Numbered from the stretch's first letter, positions 21,801 through 34,374 are shown. The stretch is 64,000 nucleotides of DNA from Stratiolaelaps scimitus (GCA_019614645.1 JABWDB010000001.1:19509501-19573500), one strand, 5' to 3'. The notes: generated from the sequence alone by a model not told the origin. Program-made: numbers and translations.

Positions 21801-24800
21801 GTGTTGACTAACGACATATCCTTGATTTAAATAACATCGATTAAGTATAAGTGTGAGCGTTTTATATTAAGAGCAATGACTTACTTGATGAGTGAAATAT
21901 CGGACAAATGCTCCCGTGGTATTCCTGCTTTGGTAGCCACACAACCTGTCAAGTAAATGTCCTCCCCAGGAAACGGGCGGGTGTGAAGAGCTACTTCGTA
22001 CAGACGAGCCGCCACGGTACCAGGCATTATATAAAACATACCTACAGTGGAACCGATGGTAAAAATAGTGGTCTGGTAGTCTACTGAGAAGTGAACTAGT
22101 CCGCTCAACACAATACGTGTTTATGTAGTAATGTAGCACTATGAATGGCTAACCAAAGCTTGCCGTTTCATAAACTCCTTTTATTATTTTTCTCAGCCAA
22201 CACGCATTTAGATAGTTTCAAGTCTCAAAATCAAGTTTATTTTCGGAACTGCAATATAATGCGCTTTAGTTCTCGATAAAATATTTAAAAAAAAAGTTTA
22301 AAAAATAATTAAAAAATAATAATAAGATAGAAAAACTTTACCCAAAATCCCCCCAGCATTCCAACATTTCCTTCTGTGGAATTGATATTTGCTTTTATTT
22401 TGAAATATATTTATCTATCTATTCTTTTCCCTGCGACCACATTATATTAATTATCATAAATATGTGCTCGCAAGGAAAAAGAAAATTGCAGAAAGTCCTG
22501 TGTCACCTCAACCGGTAATAGTCGTCGGTTAAGTAGCGTGATAAGGGTTCAGGCGTACAGGACCATGTCATCGAAAGTTTGGAGGAATCCACTTCCGAGC
22601 TTTCTGGGGTTTAAACTCAGCTGACTCTTTCATAGAAGATCCTTAAATCTACTTTCCTTCTGGGGGTAGACAATCTTAGCCGCTAAGCGGTGGATGGTAC
22701 TAACACAAGCCATTGACCTGACAGAGCCGTGCTTTAGCGATCAGCCGAGCTCCGAAGAGTGTAAGTATTATCTGCACTGGCACTCTTTCAGCAAGAAATA
22801 AGGTCGTTGACCTTAGCCAGCGCGTCGGATAAGGCGGTTGCGATTGCATGGGCGTAGTCCATCCAGACCAACACACGACTTGATGGCGACCGCCGATAAA
22901 CTGATAAACACCTCCACGTTACAGTGTCAGACGGATGTTCCTGAGAGTTGTAGTCATTTAGGAGGGCGGATGTAAATGACTCTCTAGTGAGTAGGTGAGG
23001 TGGTCCGTAAGTCATCAACTGTGTCTACAGAATGCTACGAACGGAAATTCTTAATTAATATTATTTGCTTACCTCCAATGAAGCTGGGCACAGTTAGGTC
23101 CGGATATTCTTCATATGATGCATACCATTTGAACATGCTTGTACGGATCATCTAAAATTTAAAAAAAATAGTGAATTCAATAGGCATTTTAGACTTCAAA
23201 AATGGACATAACTTTAGCCAGAGACCGCAGGTTCGAGCCCCGCCGCGTGACATATAAGAGAGCTTAAGGATTGTAAAATTGCAGCTCCTTTAATAAAATA
23301 ATTTAATTTAATTTTTAACCAATAAAACCTTTACCTTTACCTTAGCATCCCATAAAAGCCATAATCTCTCTTTCATTTATTTCCTCACTTATTCTATTTG
23401 TTTAAAAGAAAGCGAGAAAAAAAAAGAAAATGCTTTGAAATCCGATTCAATTTCCTCGAGGGCACAGAAAACGAAACATTGTATGTTTACCAACTTCAGA
23501 TGTTCCGAGTTCTCGTTGTATCAGTTCATGTTAATTTTATTAATTAAGGGAATTTAATTTTCAATTCCTTATAACATCTTCTAACAACGCTCTACTTTCT
23601 TACAATACACTGCATAATATCTTAGGGACGACCCCCGTACTTTGAACATACGCAGTTGCCGCAGGTTATAGGTTACAAGGCATAGAACACGTTAGAAGAT
23701 TACAAGGCATAGAACACTGATACCACCCGGCATAGAACATGATAAAATCCATGAATTACAAAGCGGGTCACCTCGTGTCGGTTGGATCTACTTATCCCCT
23801 CCCATGCCTCGTTCGTCATCGCACTTGGTTCAGTCGAGTTGATTTGGTGAGAGATGAATACGAGTCGACTTTTACCTCGAACAGGTTCAGCGCGATCCGC
23901 AGAGGTAGTTTCCACGGCGTCTGACTTCTGCGACCACGGCCTTTCATATTCTGTCGGTAATGTGCTCTATGAAATATCGACAGTTAGGATGTCGAACCAC
24001 ACCCAAGTACTTGAAGCGCAAGTACTTCGGTGCGGATCTGCTCACCGAAATTTTATAGACTCAATCTTGTCTATTTTGTTCGTTAGGCCAGCTTCCAAAC
24101 GTATATCGCGAGCCTTATTAGTGCCTGCTGGACGTGAAACCTAATCTTACCAAAAATCACTAGATCGTCAATGTAGAGCAATATTTTCACGTATAGACCT
24201 TGTACGACAGATCAGAGAATAAGATAGGCCCTAATATTAGCACGCTGTGCCACACCTGTTGTCAGAGCAAAAGAGGGCAGCTGAGGGGGTCTGTCATCGA
24301 CACTAACCGTTTTAGTATAGCCTTAATGAGCTGTACCATGTTTATTGGGACTCCACACTTTGGCACGCTTTGCGAGTATCATATCACACGGAGAGCCAAG
24401 AGTTAATAACAGCAACTTTTCTTTGCCACCACTTTCCATGATGACAGCAGTTGAAGGTGACCTTTGGGATGATGCAAAATGGAGCGTCGCCCCATTTCGC
24501 TGACAAATTTCCTCTATAAATGTAAGTATTGAGGAGCATTATACAACAAGGTAACATGCTAGCCCCTTACTTTAAGTGTGTCATTTAACTGTCTTTCCTC
24601 AGTATCTGAATGCTCGATTCGTCGAAGCCTTGAACGATTTCGACATTTTATATTTCTCTCCCCTTGTTAGCAGAATTCGTTAGTTAGGCATGTTGAGGCT
24701 GTTTTAGCTAATTTTCTATCAAGTATTCTGACATCTGTGTGAACAGCGGCATGTTAATAGGCACAAAAACACCGAATCTGGGGGTCTCAGTGGGTAAGAG

Positions 24801-27081
24801 TCTGTCTTCATCCACAGTCACCCCCGCATAGTTTGCCCTGAAGCCAAATAATTGTCTCATACATCCTCGCGGTGTTCACTAATGCGAAGAGCATTTCCCC
24901 CTCGTCGCTTTATAATTTATATAAAAAAAAAGTACTGCGACACATATAATATGAAAAGGATCGCTGGAGCACGACAACACAGTACACACAGTCGAAAGCG
25001 GGGCTACTGCCTTCGTCTGCAGGAAGACAGACGCTACTATCTGCGGAAAAAGGAGTATCACTTAAGTGACTGCTCTGGTTCTACCACGAATGCTTCCGTG
25101 GGACTTCCCAGCAGATGAATGCACAGAACGCTCCATCAATGGTGACTTCAATCTAACCGAACGATCACCCTGCAAGAACGATGTGCAAAAATGAGCTAAA
25201 GAGGCACCAGAGAATGCCCCCTGGAAAGTGGACGGGGCACCTGATGCCACACCAAAACGTTATATTGTAACGATGTATGGTCCACAGTATCATATTTTTA
25301 GCGAACGGCTTGAAGGTGTGAGGTGCTAGCAAATATTACAATTTATCATAAACTAGTATGGAATATGTTGATTGGATCAAGTATTTTCACATCTTCGATA
25401 AATTTGTTTGCATTCCTTGTATTCGTTATTACTGCAAACATTACGATGTTACTCTCTACAGTTAGTTAAACAAATTGTAAATATTCAATAGTTGGAAACA
25501 GAATGTCAGGTCGAGGGTGTGATGGTCCAGAGGGTGGCGATGGTGAACCCACAATATGCTCTATTTTACTCTACTAGTAGAATAGTATACACAGACTTCT
25601 GTGGTAAGTTTTCTGGGCTAACTCATAGCCAACGTCTAACGTCCACGGCACTGCTTTTGGCATTGCTTCACAAGACGGACCCCTTTAAATGCAAATGTAC
25701 AGCGGCGAGGATCGAACCCGTGCACCTCCGTGTCTCCTACGAGTGCAAGACCTCTGTCGTGAATAAATACGAATGATAACGTTTCAGTACAATGACGAAT
25801 TACTAGTAGTACTTAGATGTCTAATTACCGGCAAACCGGAAGGAAATTTAAACCCAGTGATGAAAGCCCTGGGAAGACTTGATTGTAGTCGATCCAGCAC
25901 AGGAAGAAGCTTAGCGACATTAATCATCATATCGTCATCTGTCTTTGCCTTTAACGCACGAAGCAACACGAAAGCTTTAGGTTACCTACAACGACCAATA
26001 GACTGGAAGGAAAAAATATCGAATCTTTTAGAACAACCCTATAGCCCAGCTCCGCCCTCAGCGAACACATGGTAGATGCTTTTAGATGCTCCAAAGCTTC
26101 GGGCTGCGGCAGCTGGGCCATTCAAAAACAGTTTCATACCGTAGGACTCCTTTACAATCGCACAATCCATGGTAATATTAAAGGGTCGTATGGTGTATAT
26201 AGCATTATCGATTATCATATTTCGAAGAACACATCCTGTGAAAAACATGTATAGTGTGTGTCAGAAATAAAAACATCGCAAATTTAACTAGCTATATGAG
26301 AACCACTTGTTATATTATAATACCCACATACATTCCCCAGCCACCGAATGAGTCGTGTAGAATTTTATAGGACACTTAGATATCATAAAAAACGTACTCA
26401 CCAGAAGCATTGGCCTATACCGGGTTGCCCAACCAACCATTGTAACAACTTTGGTAGTTAGGTTCCGATAAGAGTCTTGAAGGTCAAACTGAACAATGTC
26501 ACCGAATTGTTCGGCTTCCTCTTTCACGCCCTCCTCTAAAGAGCTAATATTTCCAACAGCAGAACAATCAAGCAAAGTTAGATAAATGATAGAATTCAGT
26601 CATTGCGATGCGCCTATTCTATATGTAACCCATTTGCCCCTGACTTAATAATATAATTATGCAAAGTATTTACCTATCGTCAGAACGTCCAAGAACGAAT
26701 ACTACTCTCGAATCCGCCCCTTGGCGGGTTTGTAGATCGTTTATCCAAGTTTCTCTCACGGCCTGGCGTTTCTCGAGAAACCCCGGCGCCGAAACGACCA
26801 AGAGAAGAAAACGAAGATCTTCAGGCAAATCTTTAGGCCGAATCAATTCTGCGTAATTGTAGGTATACCTGCAAATAATATGAGTCATCACTGGCCAGTT
26901 TCTATTTTTCGAAATTTGAATACTAGAGAAATTTAAATTTATCTGACGAAAGGCTGTATTCGTATATAAATTTCCATGCGAAGTTAAGAAATAGTTGCTG
27001 CAAATTTTTGTGCAAATGCATATTGTGCTTTACCTTGCAATGGCTTTTCAATACAAGAAGAAATCGTGGGCTATACATATG

Positions 27082-27112
<31 letters not shown>

Positions 27113-29402
27113 TATACAAGGTGACATGACCTTATGGTGGACTAACTAGAATTTGACGGCTCCTCAGATAACTTTTACAGCAATTTTTCCCTTTGTATGT
27201 TTAGTGAACATTTTCAGACAGTTGTGTGCATAAAGTAGCATTTGCGTCCTAAAGAAAGCACAGAAGAGAAAGATCGACAGTAGTTTTCTTAGAAAACACC
27301 AAATTTTGGTGAAAATGTCTGTCATGAGAATTCAAGCAACGCTTGTCCTATAAGAAGAACCATTTACGGAAGGTTACCTTCAAAACGGTCGAAATTGGTT
27401 GGTCAACGATAGAGAGAGAACAAGAAAATATCGTTATTTTCTTCATTTTTTTTTCTCGACATGCCATGCGTATCATTATTTAAGACTTAATTGGATATTG
27501 AATGTGAAATTTATATAATTAAAAGTATAGGGTGAGACTAGTGAGATTATTGTAACGGAAGCTTATTAAATTACGAGGCTAACGGATTGCTTCGATATGT
27601 ACCGTGAATGAGAAGACAGCGCAGTACCTTGGAGTAAACGTTCAGCGAGTGAGTTCCAACGGAGAAAATCATGGACTCCAAAGGTATTGCGACCTGAGTT
27701 ATTTTTTCACAAGGCCCAATAATAAGAGGTTAGTGGCACTGCCCCGAGTGTTATTCGGGGAGACCACTAGGCGCCCAACGGTCTGAGTGGGTCATGGACA
27801 ATTCTGAAGATAAGACAGTAGCGGGTAAAAGTAATATGAATTGGAAAGGGTAAAATGTTGTTGCAAACGAAAATTGGTGCGGATGGCAACGAGAGTAGAA
27901 GTGTGAAAAATGGCTCTGAGATCGCGTTTCTCGAGAACCAGAATCGGAGTAATGCGATTGGTTTTGCTGAGGCCGAAATATTCAAGACCATACTTACTAT
28001 TGACAGAGTTAGCTTTAAAGGGTCAAAAATAATCCTGCTACGTTAATTCGCAAAATGTATGATAGGAATCGCTTGCGGATGCACCGACAACGTCGGACAA
28101 ATTGAACTCCTATTCTAAATGAGCATTATTCATTTGCAGTCCAACGATGAGCAGAGTGGGATTCTCATAGTTCTTGCAAATCAACTTTATCAAGGGAAGT
28201 CACATATATACACATTGTTGCACGTGTACAGGCACGCCTTATACACGTAATATGCCACCGATGACAACCGAAGCAACGAGACCAAGGAAAGTCGATAATG
28301 GGAGGTAAGCCAGCTTTGAAATATGAAAGAGCTACCGAAGAAACCAGAAGGTTCATCAAAACATGCACCGATATTAACATCAAACAACGGTAGAATTTGG
28401 GGGAGTACATGGATAGATTCTAAATACATACGTCTGCGAGCTGTCCATCCAGAAATATTTCTCAAATCCTTTAGTTTCCTGATTTGTTACCAGGAGAGAG
28501 GTTTCAACATTAGAAGCGTTTCCCTCAGCTGCCTGTCCCTTGTAATTGTCAGGAACTAGCTTATACGTTTTATCCTGAAAGGCCCTCACATAAAGCAACG
28601 TTTGGTTCTGAACGAATTTTAGAACTAATGAATTTATTATTGTTAAAAACAATATGTAACTTGCACGAGAATTTGAACTGTAAATATACCGTTTAACGAA
28701 GAATAAATGACATTTGTAAATAATTGTGTCCCGATCAGTTTAACTCAGCCGATCTGGATATATTTGTTCCACCTCTGAAACTACACGTATGGGAAGAGGA
28801 CTGTGTCTTCCATCCAACTGAACAGATTAAGAAACTCAATCGGGTCAGTCTGTATCGTGTACCAGATCGTGAAGCGTTCAACAGCGTTTCGTAAAAGAGA
28901 ACTCTTAGCTCATGATCTATTTTCGAATTACAAAATAAACAGTTCATGACCCACTTCAAATTCCTTAGCCGTTGATATTCTCATTGTTATCATTTAGCTA
29001 CCTGTACCTTGTTATTACAATTTTTAAAATTAAATTATATAATATTATTTATTCCTTCATTCATTACTGCACAGAATGTCAAGTATCCATAATGAAAACT
29101 CACTAATATAACTATACATTTCGTTGTATATATATACGTACTTCACAGGATCATTTGGACACGTCGATCTGACGTGTCCGCTTGCCGGATTTATATATAT
29201 ATATATATATTTCTCTAGTGTTTTCCAAGTGGAAGTGAATGTTATCTTGAGCAGCTACCAAACGTACCTGAAATATGATTTCCTTAAGCAGTACAAGGCA
29301 GCACAGTGACGCCAAGAACAATAACGAGCTCAGCGGTTTCCATCTTCTTTTCAATGACATTTTGCTGCGGGAAATGAATGATCTATAGTTGAGCTTATAC
29401 AT
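18844..29402 (-). CDS. GT31 beta-1,3-glycosyltransferase, gene B (complete, 8 coding exons)
   Basis: Minus-strand coding exons: 29268-29402, 28432-28574, 26674-26868, 26402-26543, 25829-25948, 23073-23151, 21885-22041, 18844-18985. Together they make 1113 bp, 370 residues, with all phases consistent and GT/AG borders throughout. Type II anchor at about residues 24-39. VRETW in exon 3 (Trp at 134). FGDIVQFDLQDSYRNLTTK in exon 4. KTDDD in exon 5 (DDD 209-211). KWYASYEEYP in exon 6. GEDIYLTG in exon 7 (about 297-304). A Cys-containing tail in exon 8. The start is the only in-frame ATG before the anchor; exon 1 probably begins at 29442 after a CTGCAG acceptor, giving a 40-nt leader. Gene E is its closest relative. 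Introns carry an antisense R1 relic (intron 7), and a SINE and an RT relic (intron 5). Confidence 0.92.
19580..20830 (+). mobile_element. R1-clade LINE relic in gene B intron 7, antisense to the gene
   Basis: Plus-strand pieces: GKASGPD followed by a stop and IPPEA (about 19727-19765), FRPICLLDTCGKLFEHVI (about 19890-19945), an internal deletion near 20035-20095 that removes the catalytic ADD region, LGFQLDTGLTGNAQVRK, AYRIVSTEALLVFSRMLPWDLLGA (about 20360-20430) and remnants of the C-terminal Cys-His domain (about 20690-20770). Many stops and frameshifts. It is related to, but clearly diverged from, the 10.6-13.2 kb element. Confidence 0.85.
21060..21240 (-). mobile_element. Diverged R1 3' UTR fragment in gene B intron 7
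   Basis: An A run at about 21069-21077 is followed by sequence similar in order to the minus-oriented R1 3' ends at 63407 and 50436 (shared GATCCAG, GCAGG.TTGAC, GATGACAAA and AGCTAACGGT). It is shorter through deletion. Orientation is opposite to the neighbouring R1 body at 19580-20830, so it is not that element's own 3' end. Confidence 0.5.
23205..23346 (+). repeat. tRNA-derived SINE, copy 1 (gene B intron 5)
   Basis: Contains an exact pol III B box, GGTTCGAGCCC, at 23230-23240. A unique body and a tail at about 23284-23345 follow (GCAGCTCCTTTAATA, then CCAATAAAACCTTTACCTTTACC). It aligns with 39490-39637 but lacks about 20 bases of the anticodon-arm region. The tail matches the 3' end of the CR1-like LINE at 9985-10025, which suggests that LINE family mobilised it. 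Confidence 0.75.
23700..24200 (-). mobile_element. Reverse-transcriptase relic with YIDDL motif (possibly copia-like)
   Basis: The minus strand reads ALYIDDLVIFGK at about 24148-24183, the catalytic box of LTR-retrotransposon reverse transcriptases, and the neighbouring residues look most like the copia class. Downstream (lower coordinates) the frame is broken but includes pieces such as ETTSADRAEPVRGKSR. No LTRs or integrase were seen. It lies in gene B intron 5. Confidence 0.4.
25070..25175 (+). mobile_element. Short R1 LINE fragment in gene B intron 5
   Basis: About 100 bases match the R1 region coding for MLPWD (compare 20405-20470). Shared landmarks are AGAATGCTTCCGTGGGA-like sequence and TGGTGATCT/CTTCAATC. 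Plus orientation, very short. Confidence 0.55.
28725..28900. repeat. Duplicated intron 1 block of the GT31 family
   Basis: This segment of gene B intron 1 recurs at 17165-17350 (relic G) and, more diverged, at 48000-48180 (intron 1 of pseudogene F). Copies B and G align for about 43 codons without an indel in one plus-strand frame (FVPPL...HPTEQIKKLNRV...YRVPDRE). The differences are not concentrated at third positions, and the F copy breaks the frame. Intron homology is the simpler reading than an antisense gene. Confidence 0.55.
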
Positions 29403-29442
29403 TTTGTATTACAGTTCGTATTGTACAATTTGTATGTGCGAT

Positions 29443-30925
29443 CTGCAGGAGGAGGCTATCAGGGAATCAGCATTACCACAGCACGAGCCAATTAACGATC
29501 TCCGACTAACAATTCGAGTACTGCAAAACATAGAACGAAGATGTGGATTCCACTTAATTTCTCTTCGTCACTGGTCCCCGATCGATATGGGCAACATATC
29601 AGGAGAACACACTCTGCTTTACTCTAAATATAGTTGAATTCGAAGATAAACTCCCATATGAACCGAGTGACATGTCAGCTCTTCGGCTAGCTACCTCGAC
29701 AACGGTTGCAAATTTATGAAACATCCACAGTTGTATAAGTTGCTCAGTATTTCAATCACCTACACCATATTTTACACTTTTTACCTATTTTTTTTACGAG
29801 AACTCAAGCAATGTATGATGCAGTTCCGTTATTAAACCGCAGTTTGTATTCTATAGATACAACAGTGAGAATTAAAAAATACATTTTTTCCAAATTCATG
29901 TCACAAGAGCGAATTATTACGTATCGCTACGCAAAACTCCTATCTACACCAAGAAGAACACAGATAATTCTCCGTCTAATCGGTAGATGTTGGGAGGTGT
30001 AGACAGGGCAACTTAGAGGATATGAAGAACCCCGCAGGGAAAGGTTGAAACGACCTTTTGCCTCTAAGGTTGACTCGGGAGTGATCAGACCGATTGATGA
30101 TGATGGAAATCGGACCCACTCGAAGTTCCTCATCAATCCGCTAGATGTCGCCACTGTCATATCTCACTCCCTTATCAGCTTTACTTTATTGAAATGTTGA
30201 TGAATATTTTGATGAGATTTCAGTGTCTAATTATTAGATACATACATATATAATTTGCAATGAGGATAATGTTGTATATTCACTCAAAATAATATTTTGA
30301 GAATATGTCGTCTTAACGAGTAATCATAACAATAACAACAACAAATATCTTAAATGTTCGACGAAACTCCTGTTCGTCACACGAATAAAGGATTTCAACA
30401 TAGCTATTGCCAATTGAATTCAACGGTAATGTGGTAACAAGGTAACTTAAATATGGTAGCAACTTACGCTGGAAGGATAATGGGGTCATTTGAATAGAAA
30501 GATTCAGCAACTGACACAATGGGATGGGGCAATTGCGGAGTAATGGAATTACTAAAACAAGACAATAGAAGAACTGCGATGCGCTAATAGCGACTGACCA
30601 ACAAGGTAACGCAAACTGATAACAGGGAAGATACATCGAAGTAAATGGGCGAGTCAATTTGCTGGAAGCCTTCGTTCCCGGTAACATTACGCTGAGACAT
30701 TTTAATGTCTCCGACAATTTAAGACTGGGATACATATATGTACCGGTCAGTCGATATTACTATAATAGTTATACTTCAGTAAAACGATGCACAGTCGGTG
30801 AATAATTTTCGAGTTTGGATCCCTCGTTTGCAATCAATATTATCAAATGCCAATCAACACAATGGATTAGAGACACCGTATACAGAATGAATAGGAACAA
30901 TAATGATAGTCGACAATAATAGGTA
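29443..30925. other. Gene B intron 0; no gene recognised
   Basis: If exon 0 ends at 30978 and exon 1 starts at 29442, this is the first intron of gene B. It contains several short frames (up to 140 codons on the minus strand at 30313-30735) without recognisable motifs. No transposon signature was identified. Confidence 0.4.
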
Positions 30926-30977
30926 GTCACTTTAGTCACTTTCCAACCAGGTTGAATGGAACGCCAAAGTATCTCAC

Positions 30978-31250
30978 CTGATACATTAATAATGCTTTTC
31001 CAAGGTAGTATGACACGTTGTTCAGGGTATCCTGTAAAAGATCCTTTCACTTCTGAGATCAAAAACTAGATGAAAACAAGACCGACACTCAGTGCGCTAT
31101 GAAATAGAGCCAACCACGAACGAATTATTTGAACATGGAAAAATCAACCTTCCACTGGACTAAATACTAAACTAAATATAGTGGCGATTGGCTTGGCCAG
31201 GTCGCGGGCAATGACGGCCACAGCTGGCGACCTCTCTACGCCAATGCTAA
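30978..31250 (-). promoter_or_regulatory. Gene B promoter and noncoding exon 0
   Basis: Minus-strand order: CAGCTG motif at about 31220-31230, TATTTCAT box (about 31100-31107), initiator-like TCGGTC about 20 bp further (31082-31087), roughly 105 nt of leader, then CAG/GTGAGATAC at 30978/30977. The block matches the copies at 7850-8106 and 15601-15842. It is correctly placed and oriented for gene B, 1.5 kb upstream of its coding start. Function is inferred. Confidence 0.6.
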
Positions 31251-31460
31251 CGGCACCGCTTTTGTTACAATTCATTAGAGAGGCATCTTATAGAATGTGT
31301 TACTCGAAATGTAATAAACGATGATGCTATGTGCACTCTCTCATTATGAGGTCGGCACTGGGATATGGTGTTTTTTTCTAAAACATCCAGTGGGTTATTC
31401 CTTCTAGGCTATCGGTCGTTGTGGTTAACCCACAGCTCAAGATTGTTGCGTTCGCTGAGG

Positions 31461-32436
31461 GCAAAGACAGACGACGATATGATTATTGCTGTCGCTAAGT
31501 TACTGTCTGTGCTGGATCGACTACAATCGAGCCTTCCTAGTGTTTGTCGCCGTCCTCAAACATCGTTCCGCGCAGCCGGTAATCAACGAGCTAACATCTG
31601 AGTATATCAGTAATTCATCTTTGTTATGAAACGTTGTCATTCGTAATTAGTCGTCATAGTGGATTAATTAAGCGTGAAAAAGGTTGATCCAACCAACATA
31701 TTCCGTCCTGGTTTATGACAAAATGATGCAGTGGCTAGCACTTGACGACTTTGCAGCTGTTCGCTAGAAATATCACTCAATGATTTGTTATTTGAAGTAT
31801 CTTAGGATTCTTATTTGCTTATGCGCAAATATCTTAGTCTCATCTAAGAATACATCATTTTAATTTTGTCCTACTTACATTACCCCTGTTTCGAGTGTGT
31901 CTTTGCAGGATTCGCGGCGATAATACATTACCACTGGCATTGAGTGTCATCCCAAGTGTCACCTAGTGACATCTTTAGTGTCAGAAATGAAGAACTAGAT
32001 ATGAGATTATATATATGAGAATATGAGATTCAAATGCCCACAGAGACACATAATCACTGTGTTTTAGTTTGCGATCACACCTCTGCTATATGGTAAGGAG
32101 GTATGATCTCATTGTGCCATCTAACTAAAAATAGTCCTTCTCACTTCATGCATCTAGGCTTGGTGAATATACGAACGCTAATTTTCTATATCAGTGAGGA
32201 AAATTAATTGGATTTTCCAATATTTTAAACATTCTCCCAGTTCTCGAAACAAATAGAACAAGTGAGAGATACATAGAAAAATACGACTTTCGTACACTTC
32301 TAAATCAATTTTCATGTGTAAAAACTTAAACATTTAACCTAATTAACGTGTTTCTGGCATGTTTTAGCTGCTCCGCTTGAACATGATGTCTCATATGAAG
32401 AATACCCAGACTCAAATATTCTTAGCTACGTCGAAG
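31461..32436 (+). pseudogene. GT31 pseudogene C (exons 5 and 6 only)
   Basis: Exon 5 at 31461-31578 reads AKTDDDMIIAVAKLL and LDRLQSSLP. Its acceptor is GG instead of AG just before 31461, and it is 2 bp shorter than in genes B and E (118 versus 120), which shifts the frame after SLP. Exon 6 at 32368-32436 keeps SYEEYPDSN and a GTGAGC donor but lacks about 10 bp that encode KWY. I found no other exons nearby. The fragment is plus-strand and lies only about 200 bp from the gene B promoter, in head-to-head orientation. Confidence 0.85.
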
Positions 32437-32439
32437 GTG

Positions 32440-33585
32440 AGCAGACAAATTGAAAAACAGAATCTTTTGTCTCTCAGTAACTGCAACCTTCCTAGGCGTC
32501 GTCAAGAAATAGATTTATGAACCCGATGGGAGACTAACGAAATTTTAAAGGTTTCTCAGGTAAAGTTCCCTGCGATTTTATTTTTCCCTGCTCATACATA
32601 TTTAACATAAATAATAGCGTGTATTGTAAAATAAAGAGAAAAATAGGTAACCCATGAGAAAGTGAGCTCAGGAGAAGTCAGATCAGGATGTGATGATCAG
32701 ACCATAATGTGATTTTACTTTCTGAACATTCAGTGATTCATATGCTGAATGGACTTGTCCAAGTCAGGATGTGTTGAGTGGACTTGACCTCTTGTGTAGT
32801 TTCTACAGCTTGGATAACAATGTTCTAACAATTGTGTTCTGGATGTTGCTTGAACATTTCTGTGAATAAGAAATCATTCTCTATTCTATGTGGCGCCGAC
32901 TCCACTCGTTCAACATTAGGATAGAGGTCTATTCAAGATGGAAGCTGTTGATGAGAAATCATAAGCCATTAGGAGGCTTATGATAGTTACTAGCTAATGT
33001 GGTGTTGAGACCATCCCACGTTATTATGACTTTAAAGCCACAGTGTAGCATTACTTCCCCGGCAAGTGTGTTATTCTAAATCAGAATTTCACTCTACGAG
33101 CTCATGAACCTGACAATAGGAAACATTTTACTGACAGTGTGACATATTCATTCGTACGGCAGCCGACAAAATATATTTAATTGAAATCGCGACTCTGTGT
33201 GCACAAAGTGCTTGTCGATGGCGATGGCTATCGTTAATGAGTTGTACTTATCAATTGGCATAGTGCATATGCCGTTTTATAAGACCGAGACAAAGGTAGG
33301 GGAACACATTATGGTCAATTTTTGGTCATATCTTAGGATGCACCTTAAAATCATCTGTTTAAATAACACCAAGGGATTGGGAGGAGTCAGAAAGGTAAAG
33401 AGTACAAACTTAGAGAGAAGTCAAAAACGACTCCATTGCTCATACGCACGCAATCATCAGGGAGACTAAGAAAACACTGTGCGTTTTTGACACGAGGCAC
33501 TTAGCTTCTGCTGTATTGATGGAAAGTTGTTAAGGAAAAAATGCACTATGTATGCAATTTACACAACTACTGAAATACCCAATAG
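32440..33585. other. No gene recognised
   Basis: Sequence downstream of pseudogene C. Exons 7 and 8 of the family were sought here and not found. A 90-codon plus-strand frame (33197-33469) has no recognisable motif. Confidence 0.4.
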
Positions 33586-33589
33586 AGCC

Positions 33590-33765
33590 GGTGATGGCCT
33601 ACGTATAGGCTCCCGCCTGTCAGTGCCGCAGATCTGCCACTGTGGCACGGAAGTGGACACTTATGGATAGCATGGTCGTTCGGGTCGGCTTTCGCGTCAC
33701 GCAATGCCTCACGACACGATGGCTAGGGCACTCGAAAATGCCCAGGGGGAATAACTATAATGCTT
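33590..33765 (+). mobile_element. Retroelement C-terminal fragment (Cys-His region)
   Basis: Plus-strand frame DGLRIGSRLSVPQICHCGTEVDTYG, a stop, then LSRHAMPHDTMARALENAQ. From memory this resembles the Cys-rich segment that precedes the LAFETLG-type block of a widespread invertebrate retroelement protein. That block is present at 17490-17995. Interrupted and incomplete. Confidence 0.5.
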
Positions 33766-34369
33766 CACCATTGGGGTAAAAAGCTCGTTTGAGGTGGTAC
33801 CGTGGTGGGCACAGTAGTTCATTCGCATGCCCAATGGGACTCCTTCAAGAAGTGATATTGCCTACCCGGGCGCTTATATACCCCTCTTGTACACGTAGAA
33901 ACTGAATCCATCGATTGTGCATTTATTATATTTAAACGTTACTATGAAATTGATCAGAATGGCATGGGAGACACAGTGAAATGCCTTGGCCAAGCCTGGA
34001 TAACGCTCGACAACATTTCCTCCTTCAAAATTTGGCTGCAATAAAGATGCAAATACAGCGCAGAGCCAGTTCCCTTCCCTTCGAGGTATTTTTGAAACGG
34101 TTGTGTCACACAATACATATAGTATAAGTTGAATATACGTAGTAATGATTCGGTTTGGAGACCTATGTTCTATTGGATCATCTTTGAAGACGCTAAGGAC
34201 ACACTCTCGTTCAGGTCAGTTTTCGTTGCAGAAGCCTGACGCTTAGATTAAAACAATCCATTTCAGCTTGTTTAAAAAGCTAGAGGTCAACGTCAACATT
34301 TTGTAATCAATAAGGAAGTATAGAGGGGACTGGATGGGGGAGATCACATATCTGAAACTCTTCAACCTT

Positions 34370-34374
<5 letters not shown>

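Noticed and set aside
25685..25770. Minus-strand GGGTTCGATCC as a tRNA gene
   Set aside because: Again only the T-arm region is convincing; acceptor stem ends do not pair. It may be tRNA-derived repeat DNA.
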